Shown here piece after piece: positions 29,613 through 35,111 of a DNA stretch of 35,111 bases. The notes below the pieces were generated by a model that ran no database searches, was not told where the DNA came from, and was given only the letters and a program-made list of their open reading frames with translations. Numbering within the stretch: the first letter of the stretch is position 1; every line of letters starts with the position of its first letter. The translations under genes and the position numbers were made by a program. Source of the stretch: Clostridiales bacterium (lineage in GTDB: Bacteria > Bacillota > Clostridia > Lachnospirales > Lachnospiraceae); contig JAAYRE010000179.1 of NCBI GenBank assembly GCA_012518935.1, positions 1 through 35,111 of the forward strand. Reading direction: 5' to 3'.

Positions 29613-29975
29613 GTGAGTAGCACGGATGGTCGCACCGTATATACGGTGAGGAAAGTCCGGGCTTCATAGGGCAGGGTGCCGGATAACGTCCGGTGGAGGC
29701 GACTCCCAGGCTAGTGCAACAGAAATAAACCGCCATCGCTATATGCGGTGGTAAGGATGGATAGGTGGTTTAAGAGACCACCGCCCTTTCGGTAACGGAA
29801 GGGGCAGATGTAAACCCCACCCGAAGCAAAGCCTAACAGAAAGCTATACGGTTGCCCGCCGTGCTTTCGGGTTGGCTGCGTAGTATCTGTGAAAGCAGAT
29901 ACTGGAGCTGTATGGTAACATACGGTCTAGATAGATGACCATCCAAGACAGAACCCGGCTTATAGTGCTGCTCAT
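29613..29975 (+). ncRNA. rnpB: RNase P RNA, bacterial class A
   Basis: Catalytic RNA of ribonuclease P, which matures the 5' ends of tRNAs. Conserved parts are in order: GAGGAAAGTCCGGGCT near the 5' end (CR-I), AGGGCAGGGTGCC, ACAGAAATAAACCGCC, GGTAAGGATGGATAGGTGG, GGTAACGGAAGGGGCAGATG, AAACCCCACCCGAAGCAA and the 3' ACAGAACCCGGCTTAT (CR-V partner). P1 pairs GAGTAGCAC (29615-29623) with GTGCTGCTC (29965-29973). The layout fits class A rather than the Bacillus class B. Its 3' end is 4 bp from the stop codon of the convergent kinase gene and no U-tract terminator follows. Confidence 0.97.
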
Positions 29976-29977
29976 TA

Positions 29978-31642
29978 TTAAAAACAACTACCCCCAACAA
30001 ATTCTTTCAAGATAGAATTCTTCGGCACCATATCACTTGGTACCCCTATAAAATAATCTAAGAATTTCAACAATCTTTTTGCTTCTAAAAATTCCTTACT
30101 TTTTCTATCCACTCCAAACAATACAGGCTCCGCATAGGTCTTGAGTACAGCCAACTCATATATTAATGCTGAGTTAAACATAATATCTGCATCCTCTTGG
30201 AAGGGGAATATATTCTCCTCTTCGCCTCTTCTTACAGAAGGCCACATAGCTATTGTATCTTGTGCAGATGCTCCTCTAGTCCTTGCATCCCTTACCATTC
30301 TTCTAAGCAATCTGCCGTCAGTGGTTGGGATTCTGTTGTGTTCATCAATATTTAGCTGAGTAAGTGCACTAATATAAATCTTATACTTGCTTTCCCTAGG
30401 CAATGAATATGACAGTGCGTCATTGAGACAATGGATACCTTCAATAACAAGAATTCCATCATTTCCAATAGTAACAGGGTTTCCTTTATATTCTCTTCTA
30501 CCTGTGATAAAATTATAGATGGGTAAATCAACTGCTTTACCATTCATTAAATCTGTCATGTCTTTGTTAAACTGTTCTATATCTATAGCCTGCAAGCTCT
30601 CGAAATTATAATTACCATCCTTATCCTTTGGTGTATCGTCCCTATTTATAAAATAATTATCTACAGCAATGGGATAGGGCTTCATTCCATGGGTTTTAAG
30701 TTGTACAGATAATCTATGGGAAAATGTAGTCTTTCCTGAAGAGGAAGGACCTGCTATCATAATAAATTTTTTGTCTTTTTCCTTCTTTATTGCTTCTGCA
30801 ATATTACTAATTTTCTTTTCTTGAAGTGCTTCCTGTACAAGAACCAGCTCATTAAACTTACCTTCTGATATAAGATCATTAAGTGCTCCTACATTTTCAA
30901 TCTCTAACATCTTTGACCACTGATTAGATTCCCGTAAAGTCATATATAGTTTTTTTTGCGGAATAAATGGTTCTACAGTAGTAGGATTATTTTTTCTGGG
31001 CAATATCAAGATAAAACCATCCTCGTAAAGTGACAAATCGAAGTATTTCAACATGCCCGTACTTGGTGGCATATAACCATAATAATAGTCCTCAAATCCA
31101 TCTAGACTATATATGTTTGCCCTAGACACACGACGATACTTAAAAAGCTTCTCCTTATCATACATTTTATAATTAGCAAAAAGCTCTATAGCATCATCTG
31201 TTCCAATACTTCTCTTATCAAAAGGAAGATCCTTCTTAATTAACTCCTGCATTCTACCTTTTATAGATTCAAGACGTTCCTTTGTTAAATCAAAATCACC
31301 TTCATAATCACAGTATAAGGCATTACCCAAGGAATACTCTACGGTTACTTTCTTAACATTCTCATTACCAAACTCAGCATAAAAAGCCTTTAATAATACT
31401 AAGATCATTCCTCTGGTATAGGTCTTGTGCCCAGCATCTTCAGCTGTAGTAACAAAACTTATTGTACAATCTTTATCTACCACCTTAAACAATTCCCTGA
31501 GCTTATCATTTTCCAAGGCAAGAATTATATCATTGTCATAATCCTTTTGATGCTCTATTGCAATATCTAAGAGCCTAGTATTAATAGGATACTCTTTTTC
31601 ACATTCATTAATTTTAACCTTTACAGTCTGTTTTGTTTCCAT
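29978..31642 (-). CDS. Uridine kinase-like nucleoside kinase with ThrRS-like N-terminus
   Basis: A 554-residue protein. The N-terminal part (about 1-65) is a TGS-like beta-grasp, and 66-200 resembles the editing/SAD region of threonyl-tRNA synthetase (DAGHKTYTRGMILVLLKAF). A linker (200-290) precedes a uridine kinase/phosphoribulokinase domain: Walker A GPSSSGKTT (298-306), VDNYFINRDDTPKDKDG, YNFITGRREYKG and DGILVIEGIH. It is predicted to phosphorylate uridine or another nucleoside; the fusion is widespread in Clostridia but its specificity is uncertain. The start codon overlaps the trmK stop in TAATG, so the two are coupled. The 3' end runs convergently into rnpB with a 4-bp gap. Confidence 0.88.
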   Translation of the reverse strand: METKQTVKVKINECEKEYPINTRLLDIAIEHQKDYDNDIILALENDKLRELFKVVDKDCTISFVTTAEDAGHKTYTRGMILVLLKAFYAEFGNENVKKVTVEYSLGNALYCDYEGDFDLTKERLESIKGRMQELIKKDLPFDKRSIGTDDAIELFANYKMYDKEKLFKYRRVSRANIYSLDGFEDYYYGYMPPSTGMLKYFDLSLYEDGFILILPRKNNPTTVEPFIPQKKLYMTLRESNQWSKMLEIENVGALNDLISEGKFNELVLVQEALQEKKISNIAEAIKKEKDKKFIMIAGPSSSGKTTFSHRLSVQLKTHGMKPYPIAVDNYFINRDDTPKDKDGNYNFESLQAIDIEQFNKDMTDLMNGKAVDLPIYNFITGRREYKGNPVTIGNDGILVIEGIHCLNDALSYSLPRESKYKIYISALTQLNIDEHNRIPTTDGRLLRRMVRDARTRGASAQDTIAMWPSVRRGEEENIFPFQEDADIMFNSALIYELAVLKTYAEPVLFGVDRKSKEFLEAKRLLKFLDYFIGVPSDMVPKNSILKEFVGGSCF

Positions 31643-32364
31643 TATTTGCCCTCCTTATAATATCCCATAGCCTGATCAATCACCTGGATTAATTCCAGAA
31701 TTTCTGTCTGCCTTTCCCTTGATTGTTTAGTTGGCTTATCTATTAATTCATTATATATTTTTTTATACAGTCTTTTCTCAGACTGCAGATACTCTAACAA
31801 GACAGGATTTTTATCCTCCAATAGCAGTCTGCCATAATAGATGTGCTCAGGCTTTAGAAGCTGATATTTATTATTATTTATACTTGATGAATCTATCCTC
31901 ACCTTCATTACAAGGTAATACTTGCCGTCTTCCTTCAGCATATTCTCATCTACAATAATAAAACCCCATTGTTCTAAAGTTCTACGTACTTCATATATTT
32001 CCGATTGAGGCTGTAAAACCAATTCCTTTGCCGTGGCTACTATATCCATTCGACTAGCCAAAATCTCAGTCATCAGTCTTCCTCCCATACCTGCCATAAG
32101 TATGGTGTCAACCTCTCCGGTCTTAAGCATCTGTAATCCATCAGATTTTCTTATAGATATCTTATCTGCTACCCTATATCTCTCAATATTCTCTTTAGCT
32201 CTATCAAGAGGTCCTTGGTTAACATCCATGGCCACAACAAAAGGTGATATTTTATTCATTATCAAATTTATGGCTATATATGCATGGTCACAACCAATAT
32301 CCGCTACCCTATTACCTATTGTCACCATGTCGGCTACAGCTTTTAGTCTTTTAGATAGTTGCAT
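31642..32364 (-). CDS. trmK: tRNA (adenine(22)-N1)-methyltransferase
   Basis: TrmK methylates A22 in the D-loop of tRNAs. ATG 32364, nine bases after GAGG (GAGGATGAAAAT), gives MQLSKRLKAVADMV, the standard family start, and 240 residues; the longer reading frame to 32451 would run into the tandem-repeat area. The SAM site VADIGCDHAY (about 18-27), the family block LMAGMGGRLM and VLQPQSE are conserved. It sits downstream of rpoD, a common order in Firmicutes, and is coupled to the nucleoside kinase gene. The C-terminal coiled-coil (LQSEKRLYKKIYNELIDK) is typical. Confidence 0.93.
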   Translation of the reverse strand: MQLSKRLKAVADMVTIGNRVADIGCDHAYIAINLIMNKISPFVVAMDVNQGPLDRAKENIERYRVADKISIRKSDGLQMLKTGEVDTILMAGMGGRLMTEILASRMDIVATAKELVLQPQSEIYEVRRTLEQWGFIIVDENMLKEDGKYYLVMKVRIDSSSINNNKYQLLKPEHIYYGRLLLEDKNPVLLEYLQSEKRLYKKIYNELIDKPTKQSRERQTEILELIQVIDQAMGYYKEGK

Positions 32365-32430
32365 ATTTTCATCCTCATAGGCATTTTCTGTTATTTTACC
32401 ATATAATATACCCTTTTTCCATAGTAGAAA

Positions 32431-32540
32431 TGTGAACTGCTTACAGTTCACATTTTGTTAATGGTGCCTGGTACTGTTTACAAATTGTTAATGGTGCCTG
32501 GTACTGTTGACATTTTGTCAACTGCACCTGGCACCATTAT
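32431..32540. repeat. REP-like 30-bp tandem array with palindromes between rpoD and trmK
   Basis: Three 30-bp units lie end to end: 32451-32480, 32481-32510 and 32511-32540. The first two share TTGTTAATGGTGCCTGGTAC; the last ends CACCTGGCACCATTAT, so AATGGTGCC and GGCACCATT face each other as inverted ends. A perfect hairpin TGTGAACTG-CTTA-CAGTTCACA (32431-32452) borders the array, and GTTGACA-TTT-TGTCAAC lies inside. The array starts four bases after the rpoD stop. It is non-coding and resembles REP elements, which can act as transcript stabilisers or terminators. Confidence 0.75.
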
Positions 32541-32543
32541 ATT

Positions 32544-33647
32544 TTACTCTAGATAATCTTTTAATTTTCTGCTTCGGCTGGGATGTCTAAGCTTTCTTAA
32601 GGCCTTTGCCTCAATCTGACGAATTCTTTCTCTAGTAACATTAAATTCTTTACCTACTTCTTCAAGGGTTCTTGCCCTGCCATCATCTAGGCCAAATCTA
32701 AGCTTTAATACTCTTTGTTCCCTATCTGTAAGGGTTCCTAAGACATCAACTAGCTGTTCCTTCAATAAGGTAAACGCTGCTGCTTCAGCTGGTACTGGTA
32801 CATTATCATCTTGAATAAAATCTCCCAGGTGACTATCTTCCTCCTCACCTATGGGTGTTTCAAGGGAAACAGGTTCTTGAGATATCTTCTGTATTTCTCT
32901 TACTCTCTCAGGTGGAATATCCATAACTTCTGAAATCTCTTCCGGACTTGGCTCCCTACCAAGTTGTTGCAGCAACTGTCTTTGTACCCTTGTAAGCTTA
33001 TTGATTGTCTCCACCATATGAACCGGTATACGGATTGTCCTAGCTTGGTCAGCTATAGCTCTAGTAATAGCCTGTCTTATCCACCATGTTGCATAGGTGC
33101 TAAATTTAAACCCCTTACGGTAATCGAATTTTTCAACTGCCTTAATCAGTCCCAAATTACCCTCTTGGATTAAGTCTAAGAACAGCATACCACGACCTAC
33201 ATATCTCTTAGCAATACTGACCACCAGACGAAGGTTGGCTTCAGCAAGATGTTTTCTAGCTTCTTCATCCCCTTCTTCCATCCTTTGGGCTAGATCTACT
33301 TCCTCCTCAGCCGTAAGTAAAGGGACCTTGCCTATTTCTTTCAGATACATACGAACAGGATCATCAATATTTACATTATCAGGTATTGTTAAATCTATAG
33401 TTTCTGTATCTTCATCATCGTCGTCCTTCTCCAGAATAATGTCATCTTCCTCTAATTCTGACATCCGAAGTACATCCACATTGTTTTTTTCCAAATAATC
33501 ATATATTTTCTCAATCCTTTTGGGATCCAACTCCATATCTGCAAAAAAGTCATTTACTTCTTGATATTCCAAGACATTCTTTTTCTTTTCTGCAAAGACT
33601 AATAATTCTTTTAGCCTCTCAGTAAATTTCGTAATATTCTCGTCCAT
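32544..33647 (-). CDS. rpoD: RNA polymerase primary sigma factor (SigA/RpoD)
   Basis: The housekeeping sigma factor, 367 residues. An N-terminal sigma 1.1 domain (about 1-65) is followed by an acidic linker ([20 protein letters not shown]), region 1.2 ([11 protein letters not shown]), region 2 ([15 protein letters not shown] and [14 protein letters not shown], which recognises the -10), region 3 ([12 protein letters not shown]) and region 4.2 ([20 protein letters not shown], which recognises the -35). Region 4.2 ends with [15 protein letters not shown], the normal SigA terminus. GGAAGGAATATCT precedes the ATG. It follows dnaG by 99 bp in the classical macromolecular-synthesis order; a REP-like array separates it from trmK. 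Confidence 0.97.
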   Translation of the reverse strand: MDENITKFTERLKELLVFAEKKKNVLEYQEVNDFFADMELDPKRIEKIYDYLEKNNVDVLRMSELEEDDIILEKDDDDEDTETIDLTIPDNVNIDDPVRMYLKEIGKVPLLTAEEEVDLAQRMEEGDEEARKHLAEANLRLVVSIAKRYVGRGMLFLDLIQEGNLGLIKAVEKFDYRKGFKFSTYATWWIRQAITRAIADQARTIRIPVHMVETINKLTRVQRQLLQQLGREPSPEEISEVMDIPPERVREIQKISQEPVSLETPIGEEEDSHLGDFIQDDNVPVPAEAAAFTLLKEQLVDVLGTLTDREQRVLKLRFGLDDGRARTLEEVGKEFNVTRERIRQIEAKALRKLRHPSRSRKLKDYLE

Positions 33648-33677
33648 AGATATTCCTTCCTTTTCAAACTCTTTTAT

Positions 33678-33707
33678 ATTCTAACCATCATTTATTGAAA
33701 TATGCAA
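33678..33707 (-). promoter_or_regulatory. Possible internal promoter of rpoD
   Basis: On the minus strand TTGCAT (33702-33707) and TAGAAT (33678-33683) are 18 bp apart in the dnaG-rpoD gap. Internal promoters at this position are known in other Firmicutes, but this match is only fair. Confidence 0.35.
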
Positions 33708-33746
33708 ACCCTTATATTTGACCAGAAAGCATGATATAAAGCAATC

Positions 33747-35111
33747 CTATGTTAAGGCTGCCACTATATTCTTCTTGAGATCGTTTTTTTGCCTAATGAT
33801 ATTCTGCAATAATTCTGTGTCATTATTTTCGATTGCCTTTAAGCTTAGCTTCTCTAAGCTTTCTTCTTTCAAACGGTAAATCGTATCATATAATGCCTTC
33901 TGCCTATCATCTTCTTGGATTTTATCTATTAGGTCAGAATTAAATAAGGCGGCCACTTGAGATTGTTCCGAAGAGCTTTCAAAGTGACTAATGATTTTTG
34001 CAGGAACAATATCACTACCATTTTCATGTTCCTCATAAATCAATCTAACAACATCAGCATATATACCATCGTCAAAATCTTCAGGTTTTATTATATCTTT
34101 TAACTTAATTAAAATAATCGGGTCATCAGCCAGCCATGTAATTAATAGTTTTTGAGTCTTAACAATTCCCTCTTCATTACCTTTTATTCTCTGGGACTCC
34201 TTATATGGTAATCTTCTCTTTGCTTGTATTAATCCCATTGATTGAGTTCCAAGTTTGTTAACAAGCCTCTCAAGCAAGATGGCATCAATATTATATTCTT
34301 TAGCCACTGCATCTAAATAAAAGTTTCTTTCTAATTCTTCAGTAAATCCCAACAACTTCTTAGCAATTTCATTAAAAAACTTTGTCTTATCTTCAGGATC
34401 ATCCATATTATAATTGTCCTGAAGCTTGTCTATTTCAAAGAAAAAACTGTTTTTTGCTCTCTCAATACGACTTTTATACTCCTTTGCCCCCAAGGATTTA
34501 ATAAAGTCATCAGGATCCTTATAAGGTTCCAAATCCACCACTTTTACCGTAAGTCCTGCATCCCTTAAGATAGGTATAGCCCTAAGTGCTGCCGCTGTAC
34601 CTGCAGCATCATTGTCAAATGTAAGTATAACCTCTTTAGTATATCTCTTTAACAAATTGGCATGGGCCTCTGTAAATGCAGTGCCCAGTGCAGCTACGGC
34701 ATTGGTAAATCCCGCCTGATGCAAACTTAACACATCCATATAACCCTCACTAATAAGCAAATAGGATTCTCTGGATTTTCGTGCTATATTAAGCCCATAA
34801 AGAATTCTGCTTTTATCAAAAATAACAGTCTCAGGGGAGTTTAGGTACTTAGGCATACCTTCCCCCATTACCCTTCCACCAAAACCTACGACCTTATTAC
34901 CGGCATCCATAATAGGAAACATTATCCTATCCCAGAACTTATCATGACCACCTCTTATCTGGTCAAAAGATATTAAGCCGGTTTGTTTTAAAAGCTCGTC
35001 CTCATATTGGAGGCTCTTAAGGTATTTGTATAGATCATCACTAAAACGGTTGGCATATCCTAATCCAAAATTCTTAATAGTATCTTCTGTTATACCTCTG
35101 TCAATCAAATA
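33747..35111 (-). CDS. dnaG: DNA primase, 5' part outside the window
   Basis: Makes RNA primers for replication. The reading frame continues past the right edge (the last bases encode YLIDRG), so about 150 residues with the CHC2 zinc-binding domain are missing. The visible part begins in the catalytic core (TIKNFGLGYANRFSDDLYKY), includes FGGRVMGEGMPKYLNSPET, and has the TOPRIM motifs ISEGYMDVLSLHQAGF and LTFDNDAAGTAAA with the metal-binding acidic residues, then KDPDDFIKSLG. The C-terminal helicase-binding domain (about the last 150 visible residues) is intact. It is cotranscribed or closely linked with rpoD. Confidence 0.96.
   Translation of the reverse strand, partial: YLIDRGITEDTIKNFGLGYANRFSDDLYKYLKSLQYEDELLKQTGLISFDQIRGGHDKFWDRIMFPIMDAGNKVVGFGGRVMGEGMPKYLNSPETVIFDKSRILYGLNIARKSRESYLLISEGYMDVLSLHQAGFTNAVAALGTAFTEAHANLLKRYTKEVILTFDNDAAGTAAALRAIPILRDAGLTVKVVDLEPYKDPDDFIKSLGAKEYKSRIERAKNSFFFEIDKLQDNYNMDDPEDKTKFFNEIAKKLLGFTEELERNFYLDAVAKEYNIDAILLERLVNKLGTQSMGLIQAKRRLPYKESQRIKGNEEGIVKTQKLLITWLADDPIILIKLKDIIKPEDFDDGIYADVVRLIYEEHENGSDIVPAKIISHFESSSEQSQVAALFNSDLIDKIQEDDRQKALYDTIYRLKEESLEKLSLKAIENNDTELLQNIIRQKNDLKKNIVAALT

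Noticed and set aside
29613-29975. Class B (Bacillus-type) RNase P RNA
   Set aside because: The order of conserved segments and the P1-closing 3' end fit class A, and Clostridia normally carry class A.
32451-32540. CRISPR-like array of 30-bp repeats
   Set aside because: The units are directly adjacent with no spacers and no cas genes are near. They are plain tandem repeats with palindromic REP-like character.

Overview
The window looks like a chromosomal segment of a spore-forming, low-GC, Gram-positive anaerobe of the Clostridia, most likely a Lachnospiraceae relative. Support comes from the AT-rich sequence with strong AGGAGG-type ribosome binding sites, SpoIID-like and SleB-like proteins, a class A RNase P RNA, the dnaG-rpoD-trmK-kinase order, and a lysine riboswitch ahead of dapAB. 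The genus is inference. No prophage, transposase, tRNA, rRNA or CRISPR array was seen. Most of the window is housekeeping or cell-envelope genes in short operons.

Layout. 1-2.2 kb: a PrsA-like foldase lipoprotein and a YihY/BrkB membrane protein on the plus strand. 2.3-4.8 kb: a very large SpoIID/LytB-type protein on the minus strand. 5.0-9.8 kb: a tightly coupled minus-strand operon for a Gld-type ABC exporter (ATPase, permease, GldG-like protein, DUF4340 protein). 10.0-12.3 kb: dapA-dapB behind a lysine riboswitch with a near-consensus promoter; a GC-rich repeat-like insert lies between the riboswitch terminator and dapA. 12.4-15.2 kb: a tandem-OB SSB-like gene divergent from typA/bipA. 15.2-17.3 kb: an HTH-Panacea (DUF4065) protein with no visible toxin partner, and an AI-2E family membrane protein. 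17.5-20.2 kb: a zinc-type ABC importer operon with a consensus promoter and a Zur-like palindrome at its start site. 20.4-25.5 kb: a Wzy_C/O-antigen-ligase protein convergent with a large Ig-like secreted protein that has two promoters, probably an S-layer or other major surface protein. 25.6-28.0 kb: threonine synthase and a SleB-family cell wall hydrolase. 28.5-29.3 kb: a lone AP2/degenerate-HNH protein. 29.4-30.0 kb: a candidate new small structured RNA with its own promoter and terminator, then rnpB. 30-35 kb: a uridine-kinase-like protein, trmK, a REP-like 30-bp tandem array, rpoD and a dnaG cut by the window edge.

How the genes work together: dapA and dapB make the lysine and peptidoglycan precursor under lysine feedback. 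The Wzy_C protein may attach or polymerise glycans on the neighbouring surface protein. The dnaG-rpoD block is the usual macromolecular-synthesis cluster. The strongest candidate for something undescribed is the element at 29.44-29.58 kb: a nested long hairpin closed by CAAATT/AATTTG and AGTCGC/GCGACT, followed by a U-tract. One of its strands is an exact 11-bp inverted match to the -10 region of the rnpB promoter just downstream.
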